Assembly: GCA_937862735.1 (NCBI GenBank)
Contig: CALMDH010000304.1
Span: 30,155 to 94,154 of the forward strand
Direction of reading: 5' to 3'
Length of the DNA stretch: 64,000 bases
DNA from: M0108 sp937862735
GTDB taxonomy: Bacteria > Pseudomonadota > Gammaproteobacteria > Chromatiales > Chromatiaceae
Part shown: piece after piece, positions 32,517-41,863 of the stretch
Position numbering within the stretch: position 1 is the stretch's first letter
Layout of the letters: the number at the start of each line of letters is the position of its first letter
Translations under genes and position numbers: made by a program
The notes under the pieces: generated by a model
Told to the model about the DNA's origin: nothing
Seen by the model: the letters and a program-made list of their open reading frames with translations, nothing else
Database searches by the model: none

Positions 32517-35500
32517 AATCCCTGTTGCGACTCCTGGGGACGCGCTGGTTCCTGACGCTGCTGGGGACCAGCGCCCTGGGCCTCCTGGTCTGGGTGCTGG
32601 GGCCCCTGATCGGTTTTGCGGGCCGCGAGCCCCTGGCCAGCCCCGGTAGCCGGGGCCTCGTCATCGGCATCCTCTTCGGCCTCTGGGCCCTGGCGCACCT
32701 GGTCGCGGCCCTGCGCGCGCGCCGGCGTAATCGTCACCTCCTGGATCAGCTCGCCGCGCGGCCCGCACCCGAGCCAGACGCGGCCAAGGTGGCAAGCGAG
32801 GAGGAGCTGCGGACCCTGCGCGAACGCTTCGAGGCTGCCCTCACCACCCTGAAAGGCGCTGGCTTCCGTCATCGGCTGGGAGGACGCTGGCTCTACCAGC
32901 TCCCCTGGTATCTCGTCATCGGGCCACCCGGCTGCGGCAAGACCACCGCCCTCATCAACTCGGGCCTCCGATTCCCTCTCGCCGAACGGCTGGGGGAGGA
33001 GGCCATCCAAGGCATCGGCGGAACGCGCAATTGTGACTGGTGGTTCACCGATGAGGCGGTGCTGATCGACACCGCCGGGCGCTATACCACCCAGGACAGC
33101 TATGAGCAGGTCGATAGCGCGGCCTGGCAAGGCTTTCTGGCTTTGCTGAAGAAGTATCGTCCGCGCCGCCCCATCAACGGCGTCCTGGTGGCGGTGAGCC
33201 TGGCGGATCTAATCCGGCAGAACCCGAGTGAGAGCGCCGCCATGGCGCGGGCCATCCGGCAGCGGGTCCAGGAACTGTGCCAGACCTTTGGCATCGCCAT
33301 CCCGGTCTATCTGGTCTTCATGAAGGCCGATCTCATCGCGGGCTTCATGGAATTCTTCGCCGACCTGAACAAGGAAGGACGGGAGCAGGTCTGGGGCTTC
33401 ACCTTCCCCTACGACCCCGACCAGCCCACGGCTAAGGCCCTGGCAGGCTTCCGCCAGGAGATCGAGGCCCTGGCGGACCGGCTTGACCAGCGGCTCCTGA
33501 CGCGCCTGGAAGCCGAACGCGAACCGGGGAAGCGTGCCCTCGTCTTCAGCTTCCCCCGCCAGTTCCATGCCCTCGCCGACACCCTCGAACAATTCGTGCA
33601 GGACGGCTTCGCGCCCTCACGCTTCGAGACCCATCCCTTGCTCCGAGGCGTCTATTTCACCAGTGGCACCCAGACCGGCACGCCCATCGACCGGGTGCTG
33701 AGCGCCTTCGCGGATCAATTCGGTTTCGCCCGGCAAGGCCCCGCGCCCTTCAAGGGGACGGGCAAGAGCTTTTTCCTGACCCGGCTGCTGCGTGACCTGG
33801 TCTTTGTCGAGGCGAACCTGGCGGGACTCAATCCGCGCCTGGAACGGCGACGCTATTGGCTGCGTCTCGGGGCCTACGCCAGCCTCCTGGCCGCGGTCGC
33901 GATCACCGCCACGGCCTGGACCACCAGCTATTACCGGAATCTCGACTATGTCGATGCCGTCTCGCAGCGGGTCGTTGAGATCGAGGCCCTGATCGATGCC
34001 CTGCCGGTGGAGGAACGCAACCCCATCGGACTCTTGCCGCTCCTGGATACGGCCCGCGCCATTCCCGGGGGCTTCGCCGACCGGGGGAGGCCGATTCCCC
34101 TGACCCTCGGCCTTGGCCTCTACCAGGGCCACAAATTGGGCTCCCAGGCCGAGCGCGCCTATGCCCGTATCCTCACCAAGGCCCTCCTGCCAACGGTCAT
34201 GCTGCGTCTGGAGGAGCAGATCCGGGAGGCCGGCGGTGATCCAGACTATTTGTACGATTCCTTGCGCGTCTATCTGATGCTCGAGGACGAGGCCCATTAT
34301 GACGCCGAGGCCATCCAGTACTGGGTCGGGCGCGACTGGCAGGGCAACCTCCCCCGGGAGACCACCGCCGAGCAGCAGGAAGCCCTGCGGGATCATCTCG
34401 CCGCCCTCTTCTCCCGGCGCCCCCTGAATCTACCCCTGGCCCTGGATGGGAAGCGGGTCGCCGAGGCTCGGGAGATCCTGAACCGCACCCCCCCCGCCGA
34501 TCGGATCTACGCCCGCCTCAAGGCCGAGGGCGTCGGCGCGGATCTGCCCGATTTCAGGATCACCGACGCCGGCGGCGACTTCGCCAAGCTGGTGTTCGCC
34601 CGCCGCAGCGGCCGGCCCCTCAATGAGGGGGTCCCGGCCCTCTATACCTACGAGGGCTATCACCAGGGATTCACCACAACGACCCGGCGGTTGATCCAGG
34701 CCAATGCCGAGGAGGCCTGGGTCCTGGGTGGGGGGACTGCCTCGCCGGCGAGGCCGGATCCCGAGACGCTGCTTACGGAGGTGCGTGAACGCTATCTGGA
34801 CGACTACATCAAGGAATGGGACCTGCTCCTGAAGGACCTGGAGCTGGTGCCGGTCCGCGACCTGCACCATGCCGCTGAGGTGGCCCGTATCCTGGCCGAC
34901 CCCGAGGTTTCACCCCTCAACCGCTTGCTAGTCGCCATCGCCCGCCAGACCGAACTCGACCGGCCCGCCGGGGAAGCCGCGGGCCAGGCCCCCGGCAAGG
35001 CCCTGGAGGGCTTTCGCCAGCGCGTGGAACGCTACTTCGGGGAAGAAAAGCCCCTGGTTGCCAAGGGGGAGGGGCCCGAGGCCCGGGTCACCCACCATTT
35101 CGCCTGGCTGCATGATCTGGTCAGAGGCGATGACAAGCGCAAGGCCCCCATGGAGCGGATCCTGATGTCACTGGGCCAATTGCAGCTCCACCTCAACTCG
35201 GTGGCCGCCGCCGCGACCACGGGGCGCGGCCAACTGGTGGTTGGCGAAAGCGCCGAGCTCCGCGATGCCAGGACCTTCGCGGCGCAACTGCCTCCCCCCC
35301 TCAACGGCTGGATCGGCACCCTCTCCCAGGACAGCGCCAACATCGTCGCCGGAGGCGCCCGGGCCCAGCTCAACAACATCTGGACGGCGGAGATCCTGCC
35401 CTTCTGTCGCGAGGCGATCCACGATCGCTATCCCTTCGTGGCCGACAGCAGCCGGGAGACGACCCTCCACGATTTCGGCCGGGTCTTCGCCCCGGGGGGT

Positions 35501-36055
35501 CTGATTGAGACCTTCTTCAAGACCCACCTCAGCCCCATCGTCGATACGGCCCAAGCCACCTGGCGCTGGAGCGACGCCAACCTGGGCATCCCCAACGCGG
35601 TGCTGGAACAATTCCAGCGCGCCGCCATCATCCGCGAGGCCTTTTTCATCACGGGGGGTCCCGCCCCGGTGGTCGAGTTCGAGCTCCAGCCCCAAACCCT
35701 GGACCCCCGGGTCGATCAACTCATCCTCGATGTGGGCGGGCAGATTGTAGACTACCGTCACGGCCCCCTGCGCACCCAGCGCCTGCGCTGGCCACCCGCC
35801 GAGGGGCCAACGCGGGTGCGCCTGGCCTTCACGGACGCCAGCGGCGGCGGCCCCAGCCTGATGGAGGAAGGGCCCTGGGCCTGGTTCAGGCTCCTGGACC
35901 GCTCCCGACTGACCCCGACCGCTCAGCCGGAACTGTTCAAGCTCTCCTTCACCATTGCTGGGTTGTCGGCGCAATTCGAATTGCGGGCGATAAGCGTCCG
36001 CAATCCCTTCAACCTGGCTGAGCTGAGGGGGTTCCAATGCCCAGGGCGGCTGTGA
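32513..36055 (+). CDS. tssM: T6SS inner-membrane protein TssM (IcmF)
   Basis: TssM spans the periplasm to bind TssJ and forms the core of the trans-envelope channel. The 1180-residue product has two N-terminal membrane helices (about 12-36 and 48-70) and a cytoplasmic NTPase domain with intact Walker A GPPGCGKT (137-144) and DTAGRY. A third helix lies near 447-467, followed by a large periplasmic part ending in the TssJ-binding C-terminal domain (FRLLDRSRLTPTAQPELFKLSF). It overlaps tssL by 4 bases and tagF by 19 bases. Length matches the family. Confidence 0.96.
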   Translation: MKSLLRLLGTRWFLTLLGTSALGLLVWVLGPLIGFAGREPLASPGSRGLVIGILFGLWALAHLVAALRARRRNRHLLDQLAARPAPEPDAAKVASEEELRTLRERFEAALTTLKGAGFRHRLGGRWLYQLPWYLVIGPPGCGKTTALINSGLRFPLAERLGEEAIQGIGGTRNCDWWFTDEAVLIDTAGRYTTQDSYEQVDSAAWQGFLALLKKYRPRRPINGVLVAVSLADLIRQNPSESAAMARAIRQRVQELCQTFGIAIPVYLVFMKADLIAGFMEFFADLNKEGREQVWGFTFPYDPDQPTAKALAGFRQEIEALADRLDQRLLTRLEAEREPGKRALVFSFPRQFHALADTLEQFVQDGFAPSRFETHPLLRGVYFTSGTQTGTPIDRVLSAFADQFGFARQGPAPFKGTGKSFFLTRLLRDLVFVEANLAGLNPRLERRRYWLRLGAYASLLAAVAITATAWTTSYYRNLDYVDAVSQRVVEIEALIDALPVEERNPIGLLPLLDTARAIPGGFADRGRPIPLTLGLGLYQGHKLGSQAERAYARILTKALLPTVMLRLEEQIREAGGDPDYLYDSLRVYLMLEDEAHYDAEAIQYWVGRDWQGNLPRETTAEQQEALRDHLAALFSRRPLNLPLALDGKRVAEAREILNRTPPADRIYARLKAEGVGADLPDFRITDAGGDFAKLVFARRSGRPLNEGVPALYTYEGYHQGFTTTTRRLIQANAEEAWVLGGGTASPARPDPETLLTEVRERYLDDYIKEWDLLLKDLELVPVRDLHHAAEVARILADPEVSPLNRLLVAIARQTELDRPAGEAAGQAPGKALEGFRQRVERYFGEEKPLVAKGEGPEARVTHHFAWLHDLVRGDDKRKAPMERILMSLGQLQLHLNSVAAAATTGRGQLVVGESAELRDARTFAAQLPPPLNGWIGTLSQDSANIVAGGARAQLNNIWTAEILPFCREAIHDRYPFVADSSRETTLHDFGRVFAPGGLIETFFKTHLSPIVDTAQATWRWSDANLGIPNAVLEQFQRAAIIREAFFITGGPAPVVEFELQPQTLDPRVDQLILDVGGQIVDYRHGPLRTQRLRWPPAEGPTRVRLAFTDASGGGPSLMEEGPWAWFRLLDRSRLTPTAQPELFKLSFTIAGLSAQFELRAISVRNPFNLAELRGFQCPGRL

Positions 36056-36813
36056 GCCACGAGACGGGCCAGAAGATGGCGCAAGGGATCGGGTTTTACG
36101 GCAAGTTGCCCTGCGTGGGTGACTTCGTCAGCCGCCGGCTACCTACCGAATTCATCAGGCCCTGGGATCTGTGGTTGCAGGAATCGCTTGCGGGGAGCCA
36201 GGCCCGCTTGGGAGAAGCCTGGCTCGCCAACTATCTCACTAGTCCCCTGTGGCGCTTCGTACTGACACCCGGGATCGCCGGTCAGACACCCTGGTGTGGG
36301 GTCCTGATGCCCAGCGTCGATCGCGTCGGGCGCTATTTTCCTCTCACTCTTGCATGTCCGTTGGCGGCTGGCGTAAACCCTTTACGTCTGCTGGGCGAAA
36401 CCGCTTGGTTCGAGCAACTGGAGGAAGTGGTTCTATCCGGCCTCGACGAGTCCTGTTCACTCCCGGGCTTCGACGCCCTGATCCAAACATTGGGTGAACC
36501 AACCACGAAGCCGATCCCCAGCCCGCAGCCTGGCGGGGGGGGAAAGACGAGAGCCAACGCCTGGCGGGTGCCAGCAGATTCCCCCACCGTTCTGGATGGG
36601 CATTGCTCCTTGCTACTTTCCCTGGCCTTGGAGCAGGTCTTCTGTGCCTTTAGCCTCTGGTGGACAAGTGGGTCCGAACGCGTCCCCCCATCTGGTCTGA
36701 TCTGTCAGGGCTTGCCTCCGTCCGACGGCTTCAGCGCCATGCTCGCAGGCGACTGGGGAGATTCAGGCTGGTGGGACCTGACTATCCAGCAACCCTCAGG
36801 TGTAACAGGATGA
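36037..36813 (+). CDS. tagF: T6SS-associated protein TagF
   Basis: TagF is a post-translational regulator; in Pseudomonas it represses the T6SS by a route tied to Fha. The 258-residue product has the family start GIGFYGKLPCVGDFVSRRLP, then PWDLWLQESL and GVLMPSVDRVGRYFPLTLACPL. ATG 36037 overlaps the end of tssM by 19 bases; ATG 36076 is a possible later start and matches the conserved region more closely. The stop overlaps pppA in an ATGA arrangement. Base composition is slightly less GC-rich than the tssM gene. Confidence 0.9.
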   Translation: MPRAAVSHETGQKMAQGIGFYGKLPCVGDFVSRRLPTEFIRPWDLWLQESLAGSQARLGEAWLANYLTSPLWRFVLTPGIAGQTPWCGVLMPSVDRVGRYFPLTLACPLAAGVNPLRLLGETAWFEQLEEVVLSGLDESCSLPGFDALIQTLGEPTTKPIPSPQPGGGGKTRANAWRVPADSPTVLDGHCSLLLSLALEQVFCAFSLWWTSGSERVPPSGLICQGLPPSDGFSAMLAGDWGDSGWWDLTIQQPSGVTG

Positions 36814-37544
36814 ACCCATCACCTCGTGCCTTGCGCTGGCGTTCCGGTGGCGCGACGAACACCGGCAAGATCCGCCAGATCAATCAGGACGCCTTTCTCG
36901 ATCGGCCGGATCTAGGCCTGTGGGCGGTTGCCGATGGCATGGGTGGACATAGCGCGGGAGAGCGGGCGAGCCACTTATTGGTCGAACAGCTTGGGCGGCT
37001 CGGGCATTTTGAGTTGTTGGGAGCGGCGGTCGAAGGTATTCGTCAAACCCTCGGGGAGGTCAATGGACAACTCTTACGGGAGGCAAGGGCGCTGGGACGG
37101 GATTTGATCGGCTCGACCATCGTGATCCTCACAGCAATCGGTGACCATTGCGCCATCCTCTGGGTTGGTGACAGTCGCGCCTATCGGCTGCGCCATGGGC
37201 ATTTCGCCCAACTGACGACGGACCACACTCAAGTTCAGCACATGCTCGCCCAGGGTCTATTGACCGCCGAGCAGGCCAGACACCATCCCTGGGCCCATGT
37301 CCTGTCCCGCGCGATCGGTGGCGATGCCGAGTTGCACGTGGATTATCACCTCGAGGCCCTCGGGGACGGCGACCGCTTTCTGTTGTGTAGCGATGGCCTG
37401 GATAAAGAACTGGATTCCACACAAATCGCGCAAATCCTCGGTTGCTCGGAACCGACCCTAGCCGCTCAGGCATTAATCACCGCCGCCTGTGATGCTGGCG
37501 GAAGAGACAACATTACGGCTGTCGTAGTGGATTTCTCCCATTAG
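36810..37544 (+). CDS. pppA: PP2C-type phosphatase PppA of the T6SS
   Basis: PppA removes the phosphothreonine placed by PpkA and so resets T6SS activation. The 244-residue product carries the PP2C metal and catalytic motifs in order: INQDAF, ADGMGGHSAGE, GSTIVIL, WVGDSRAYRLR, CSDGL and GRDNITAVVV. ATG 36810 overlaps the tagF stop by 4 bases, and upstream frame extension is only tagF out of frame. It closes the second T6SS arm. An A+T-rich inverted repeat (37545-37571) follows, overlapping the stop of the convergent gene. Confidence 0.93.
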   Translation: MNPSPRALRWRSGGATNTGKIRQINQDAFLDRPDLGLWAVADGMGGHSAGERASHLLVEQLGRLGHFELLGAAVEGIRQTLGEVNGQLLREARALGRDLIGSTIVILTAIGDHCAILWVGDSRAYRLRHGHFAQLTTDHTQVQHMLAQGLLTAEQARHHPWAHVLSRAIGGDAELHVDYHLEALGDGDRFLLCSDGLDKELDSTQIAQILGCSEPTLAAQALITAACDAGGRDNITAVVVDFSH

Positions 37545-37571
37545 CTTGAAAATAATTGCAAAATCTTCAAG
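37545..37571. terminator. A+T-rich inverted repeat between pppA and the phosphatase gene
   Basis: CTTGAA (37545-37550) pairs with TTCAAG (37566-37571), with further imperfect pairing inside. It lies between convergent stops and partly inside the minus-strand stop codon. It may end transcription in both directions; the stem is weak. Confidence 0.35.
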
Positions 37572-38199
37572 GGCTCCACGGCACGCCAATGATGCCGTCG
37601 CGGACGAAACCGGAGGGCTGACCGAGTTCGTCGTAGCGCAGACAGCGACCGTCCTGAAACTGGAAGTCGCCGATATAACGGTGGGAGACCTTGCGCCGCA
37701 AATGGTCGACCAGGTCGAGTTCGAGAAAGTGGCAGACCAGGGCGCGGATCACCCCGGCATGGGCGACCAGCAGGAGGGTGCGCACCGGGTAAGCGGCGGC
37801 CAGTTCCAGCACCCGGGCGCAACACCGGGCCTGCATCTGACGAAAGCTTTCCCCCCCGGGAAAGACGTAGTCCGGGTCCGTTTTGAACTGGGGATACGCG
37901 GTGCTGGCGCTATCCTTGTCGAGACCGAAGAGGTCGCCATAATTGACCTCATTGAAGGCCAGGTGGCTCTCCACCCCCGCCAGTCCCCGCCGCCGGGCAA
38001 AGTAACGGGCGGTTTCCCGGGCCCGCCCCAGGTCACTGGAGTAGATGGCATCGATGACCAGGTGGTGCTGCTCCAGACACTGATCGACCACGTTCAGATC
38101 CTCCTCCCAGTTCTTGGCCGGCGGGGCGTCGCCCCAGCCCATGATGCGCCGTGCCTCGTTGCTCTGGGTACGGAAATGGCGGACCAGGATCAGACGCAT
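37567..38199 (-). CDS. Histidine phosphatase (phosphoglycerate mutase family)
   Basis: The 210-residue product begins RLILVRHFRTQSNEARRI, where the catalytic histidine sits in RHF rather than the usual RHG. It also has IYSSDLGRARETARYF, PGGESF and VAHAGVIRAL, with the second catalytic histidine. The family includes phosphoglycerate mutases and broad phosphatases; the exact substrate cannot be read. ATG 38199 has a GGGGAGGGG site upstream. ATG 38223 would overlap the response-regulator stop by 4 bases and is the alternative. It ends a five-gene operon that also holds a 2-phosphoglycerate-kinase-like gene, so a phosphoglycerate or related phosphate ester may be the shared compound. Confidence 0.85.
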   Translation of the reverse strand: MRLILVRHFRTQSNEARRIMGWGDAPPAKNWEEDLNVVDQCLEQHHLVIDAIYSSDLGRARETARYFARRRGLAGVESHLAFNEVNYGDLFGLDKDSASTAYPQFKTDPDYVFPGGESFRQMQARCCARVLELAAAYPVRTLLLVAHAGVIRALVCHFLELDLVDHLRRKVSHRYIGDFQFQDGRCLRYDELGQPSGFVRDGIIGVPWSP

Positions 38200-38219
38200 G
38201 CGTGGCCCCTCCCCCGTCC

Positions 38220-38651
38220 TCATTCAGTGGTCAGGCTCAGGCTGAACAGATCATCGATCACCGTCTGGATGGCCGTGGTGAACTGCTCGAAGGAGTGCGG
38301 CTTGACGATGTAATCCTCCACCTCGTACCGGAAGGCGGCGGCGCGGTCATTGGGCTCGTTGGACGAGGTCAGCACGATCACCCGCAGATCCCTCAGGGCC
38401 GGGTCCGCCCGCAGGGCCTTGAGGAACTCGATCCCGCTCATGCGCGGCAGGTTGAGGTCCAGCAGGATCAGTTCCGGACGGGAGGGGAGCCGGACCTTGC
38501 CCTCGCCCCGCAACAGCGCCAGGGCCTCGGTGGCGGTGCGGGCCACGTGCAGGGGGATGGTGATCGCGCGGCGCTTGAGGGCACGCTGCACCGTCATGAC
38601 ATCAACGCGATCATCCTCCACGAGCAGGATGCCGCCGTTAGGGTCACTCAT
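38220..38651 (-). CDS. Single-domain response regulator (Rcp1/CheY-like)
   Basis: The 143-residue product is a stand-alone receiver domain: acidic pair in LLVEDDRVDVM, phosphoacceptor aspartate in LILLDLNLPRMSG, conserved VLTSSNEPND and lysine in DYIVKPHSFEQF. There is no output domain, so it must act by protein contact or as a phosphate relay. Its start overlaps the sensor kinase stop by 4 bases, which marks them as a pair. The form resembles Rcp1-type regulators that partner bacteriophytochrome-like kinases. Confidence 0.92.
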   Translation of the reverse strand: MSDPNGGILLVEDDRVDVMTVQRALKRRAITIPLHVARTATEALALLRGEGKVRLPSRPELILLDLNLPRMSGIEFLKALRADPALRDLRVIVLTSSNEPNDRAAAFRYEVEDYIVKPHSFEQFTTAIQTVIDDLFSLSLTTE

Positions 38652-40657
38652 CTCGATGCCTCTTGTTGGGTTGTTATCTCATCCGCGCCGTCTTCCGCGG
38701 CTTGTTCCTGCCGAGGCCAGGAAAACACGAACCGGCTGCCACGCCGGCTGTCCCGCCCGAGGTCGGCATCCTCGAAGTGAATGGTGCCGCCATGCTCTTC
38801 CACCAGTTTCTTGACCAGGGCCAGGCCGATACCGGTATTGACGCCATAGTCCTTGACCGCCAGGGTCTGGAACATCAGAAAAATCTTGTGCCGAAATTCC
38901 GGGGGGATGCCGGGCCCGTCGTCCTCGACGCTGAAGACCCAGCGTGCGCCCTCCGCGCGGCAGGCGATCCGGACCAGGCCCGCCTCCCGATCATGGTGTC
39001 GGAGGGCATTGGCGATCAGATTGGCGAAGACCTGCGACAGGTGCAGCCGGTCCGTGTGCAAGGTCGGCAGGTCCGGGGCGATCTCCACCTGGAACTCCAA
39101 CGGTGGATCCAGGGAATCCACGACCTCCCGGACCAACTGGCCGACGTCCACCGTCTCCAGGCTCCCCGCCGCCCGGCCGATCCGGGAGTAGGCCAGGAGC
39201 CCCTCGATCAGGGCGTTCATCCGCGCCACGCGGTCGCGCAACAAATCGAGCTGCTCCTGAGTCTCCGGGGTCAGCCGATCCTGAAGGTCCTCCTTGAGCC
39301 ATTCGGAGAGATTGGCGATCCCGCGCAGGGGCGCCTTGAGGTCATGGGAGGCGACGTAAGCGAACTGCTCCAGGTCCCGGGCGCGCCGTTCCGATTCGGC
39401 GGTGCGGCGCTCCACCCGCTGTTCCAGGGTGATATTCAGATACTGCAGGGCCTCTTCCGCCCGCCGGCGGTCGGCGATCTCCTTGTTCAGGGCCTCGTTG
39501 GAGCGGGACAGTTCCAGGGTTCGCTCCGCCACCAGCCGTCGCACCTGGCGATCCCGGCCGATCAGGGCGAAGAAATAGATGCAGGTGAGGAAGGTGAAGG
39601 CCAGGCCCCCGCCCAGGATCAGGGACCCGCCCCAACCTTCGGCGCTGAAGGCCCCGGGTACCGGCGCGCAGACCAGGGTCCAGGTCTGGTCCCCGACCCG
39701 TATCTGGCCCTCGTAGGTCGCGGTAATGGGTTGGCTGTCCCCTGGCCAGCTTGCCCCGTCCCGGGCCCGGGAGCGGTGGACATGGAACAGCCGTCGCTGT
39801 CCGCCCGCCCCCTCGGCCCAAAAGGCGATGTCCACCCCGCTGGGTCCCAGGCTGGCCAGGGCCTGATCGATGAGGGTGCCAAAGCGGAAGACACCGACGG
39901 CAAAGCCCCGCACCTCCCGTTCCTCGATGGTCCCCGGTTCCAGATCGGTCTCCCCCGTCACCTCCGGCCCCTCAAGTTCCTCGACCCGGGAGAAGACCGG
40001 ACGATAGACCGCGAAGCGAGCGCCCTCCGGCTTGTCGTCCTGGCCTTCCGGCTCGCCCACCACCAGGGTCCGGCGCTCGACCGCCAGGTTGAGCAACTCG
40101 AACACCCGCGGCTCGGCGGCCAGATCGAGCCCCAGGAGCGGGGTGTTTTCCGGATAAGGCTGGACGAAGAGGACAGGAAAGTGCACCGGGCGGTCGGGCG
40201 CCGGGCGCCGGTCACCGCCGGGGGTTGGGTCCTGGATCTGGAAGCGGGGGATACCCAGGCGCACCTTGGCGGCGAAATCCCGCCGCTCCTCCCGGGTCAC
40301 CCGTGGCGCCCATTGCAGGGATTGGATGGCGCGGTTGCGCTTGAGGGTCGGGCCGACGAACTCGCGGAACTGGCGCCGCGACACCCGCGAGGCGGCATCG
40401 AAGAAGCCCCCCAGGTCCTGGACCAGACCCAGGGCGTAGTCCATTTCCCGCTGCACCACCAACAGCCGATCCCGGGCCGCCTCGGAGAAGCTGGCGAAAC
40501 GCCGCTGGTGCTCCAGTTCGCCGATGCGCGCCGAGACCAGCCAGGAGGCCAGGGCACCGAGCAGGGCGACCAGGAAAATCGGTGTATAGCTCCAGAGCAG
40601 GGCGGCGGGGGACTCCCCCCGACCCCCCGCCCGCCAGCGGCTGAGCAGCCCGGTCAC
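38648..40657 (-). CDS. CHASE-domain sensor histidine kinase
   Basis: The 669-residue product has a membrane helix at about 19-45, a periplasmic CHASE domain (about 75-320; IQSLQWAPRVTREERRDF) and a second helix near 335-360. A coiled segment follows, then HisKA with phosphoacceptor H438 in VASHDLKAPLRGI, and an HATPase domain with NLIANALRHH, EDDGPGIP and GIGLALVKKLVEEHGG. CHASE domains sense small extracellular ligands. It overlaps both neighbours by 4 bases. The ligand is unknown. Confidence 0.92.
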   Translation of the reverse strand: MTGLLSRWRAGGRGESPAALLWSYTPIFLVALLGALASWLVSARIGELEHQRRFASFSEAARDRLLVVQREMDYALGLVQDLGGFFDAASRVSRRQFREFVGPTLKRNRAIQSLQWAPRVTREERRDFAAKVRLGIPRFQIQDPTPGGDRRPAPDRPVHFPVLFVQPYPENTPLLGLDLAAEPRVFELLNLAVERRTLVVGEPEGQDDKPEGARFAVYRPVFSRVEELEGPEVTGETDLEPGTIEEREVRGFAVGVFRFGTLIDQALASLGPSGVDIAFWAEGAGGQRRLFHVHRSRARDGASWPGDSQPITATYEGQIRVGDQTWTLVCAPVPGAFSAEGWGGSLILGGGLAFTFLTCIYFFALIGRDRQVRRLVAERTLELSRSNEALNKEIADRRRAEEALQYLNITLEQRVERRTAESERRARDLEQFAYVASHDLKAPLRGIANLSEWLKEDLQDRLTPETQEQLDLLRDRVARMNALIEGLLAYSRIGRAAGSLETVDVGQLVREVVDSLDPPLEFQVEIAPDLPTLHTDRLHLSQVFANLIANALRHHDREAGLVRIACRAEGARWVFSVEDDGPGIPPEFRHKIFLMFQTLAVKDYGVNTGIGLALVKKLVEEHGGTIHFEDADLGRDSRRGSRFVFSWPRQEQAAEDGADEITTQQEASR

Positions 40658-41835
40658 TCCAGGGCCTCCTGGTCCGGCGGGAAGCGCGCGACGATGTGCC
40701 GCATGACCTCATCCATGACCTGATTGACGGTTTCATCCAGCTCCCAGTTGACGATGACCGGGATATCCGCCTTTTCCGCCTGATCCACCATGAAGTTCTG
40801 CAGGGTCCAGATCTCGGACAGCATCTCGCGGTGGCGCGCCGAGTCCCGGTCCGGGGCCTCCCGGCTACGGCGCTGGAACTGCTCATCCAGCCGCGCCCGG
40901 GTGGAGACCGCCAGGATCAGGGGGACCACCACCGCCTTCTCCCGAATCTCCGTCAGTTCCAGATGGGTCGGCAGCACATGAACCCCATCGACAATGAGGT
41001 CCGTCCGCTCCTTGACCGCCCGGGCGATGGTCGCCTCCAGGGCCACGCGCACCGTGCCGAACTGGGCCAGAAAGCCGGCGATCACCGGGTCCTGGGAGCC
41101 CTTCCCACCCCCCTCGACCCGGGGCAGGCCCCGCCAGGCATCGAAACTCGAATAGCTCAGGGTGGGGGCCACGTGGGGCACCAGGTAACAACGGATGATC
41201 TCGCGCATCAGATCGGTGGACTGGGTGCGCACGATGTCGAGCAGATAGGCCAGCCGGGTCGCCACCGTACTTTTGCCGGCGCCGGTGGCCCCGCCGATGA
41301 GGATGACCAGAGGCAGGCCGCTGTCATTGAAACGGCAGCGCGAGAGGAAGCGATTGGCGGCGGCCTTCATGCCCGCGCCCTTGAGGGTCGCGTGGATGAT
41401 CTGGCGCAGTTCCTTGTGCCCGACCTGGACCAGACCCTGCTCGCGCAGGCTGGCATGGACCAGGGAGGCCCCGCGGGCGGCCACCGCGGCGCGGATGCCG
41501 CAACCCTCCAGATGGCGGGCCAGGAACCCAGTGGAGAAGGGCTCGACACCGCCCGCGCGTTTGACCAGGACGCGATTGATGCCACCGCCGGCATCGTAAT
41601 CGGTGCGGGCCTCGCTCCCCAGCCGCCGTTCCACCTCCTCCCCGACCAGGCGCCGCAGCTCCGCCGTTGTCAGGACCTCGGCATCCCCCACCAGTTGGTT
41701 ACGCACCCGCTTGGCGATGGCGTAGGCATCTGTGAAGGACAGACCCGCGTCCACCAGTGACTGCACCAGGATCCCGCGCAGAAAGGGCACGCGTTCCCCG
41801 GTCATCGACTCCACCATGAAGGCCTTGCTCGCCAT
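40654..41835 (-). CDS. 2-phosphoglycerate-kinase-like P-loop ATPase with ATP-cone-like repeats
   Basis: The 393-residue product has two N-terminal ATP-cone-like segments (about 1-85 and 88-165; VPFLRGILVQSLVDAGLS, VEPFSTGFLARHLEGCGI). A P-loop kinase follows, with Walker A GGATGAGKST (181-190), TDLMREIIRCYL and a later DGVHVLP. This order matches archaeal 2-phosphoglycerate kinases of cyclic 2,3-diphosphoglycerate synthesis and bacterial homologues of unclear role. It overlaps the sensor kinase by 4 bases and lies 28 bases after a lipoprotein gene. Substrate assignment is by family resemblance only. Confidence 0.82.
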   Translation of the reverse strand: MASKAFMVESMTGERVPFLRGILVQSLVDAGLSFTDAYAIAKRVRNQLVGDAEVLTTAELRRLVGEEVERRLGSEARTDYDAGGGINRVLVKRAGGVEPFSTGFLARHLEGCGIRAAVAARGASLVHASLREQGLVQVGHKELRQIIHATLKGAGMKAAANRFLSRCRFNDSGLPLVILIGGATGAGKSTVATRLAYLLDIVRTQSTDLMREIIRCYLVPHVAPTLSYSSFDAWRGLPRVEGGGKGSQDPVIAGFLAQFGTVRVALEATIARAVKERTDLIVDGVHVLPTHLELTEIREKAVVVPLILAVSTRARLDEQFQRRSREAPDRDSARHREMLSEIWTLQNFMVDQAEKADIPVIVNWELDETVNQVMDEVMRHIVARFPPDQEALE

Positions 41836-41863
41836 GATTAGGGTTACCTTGCGCCGCCGGCGC

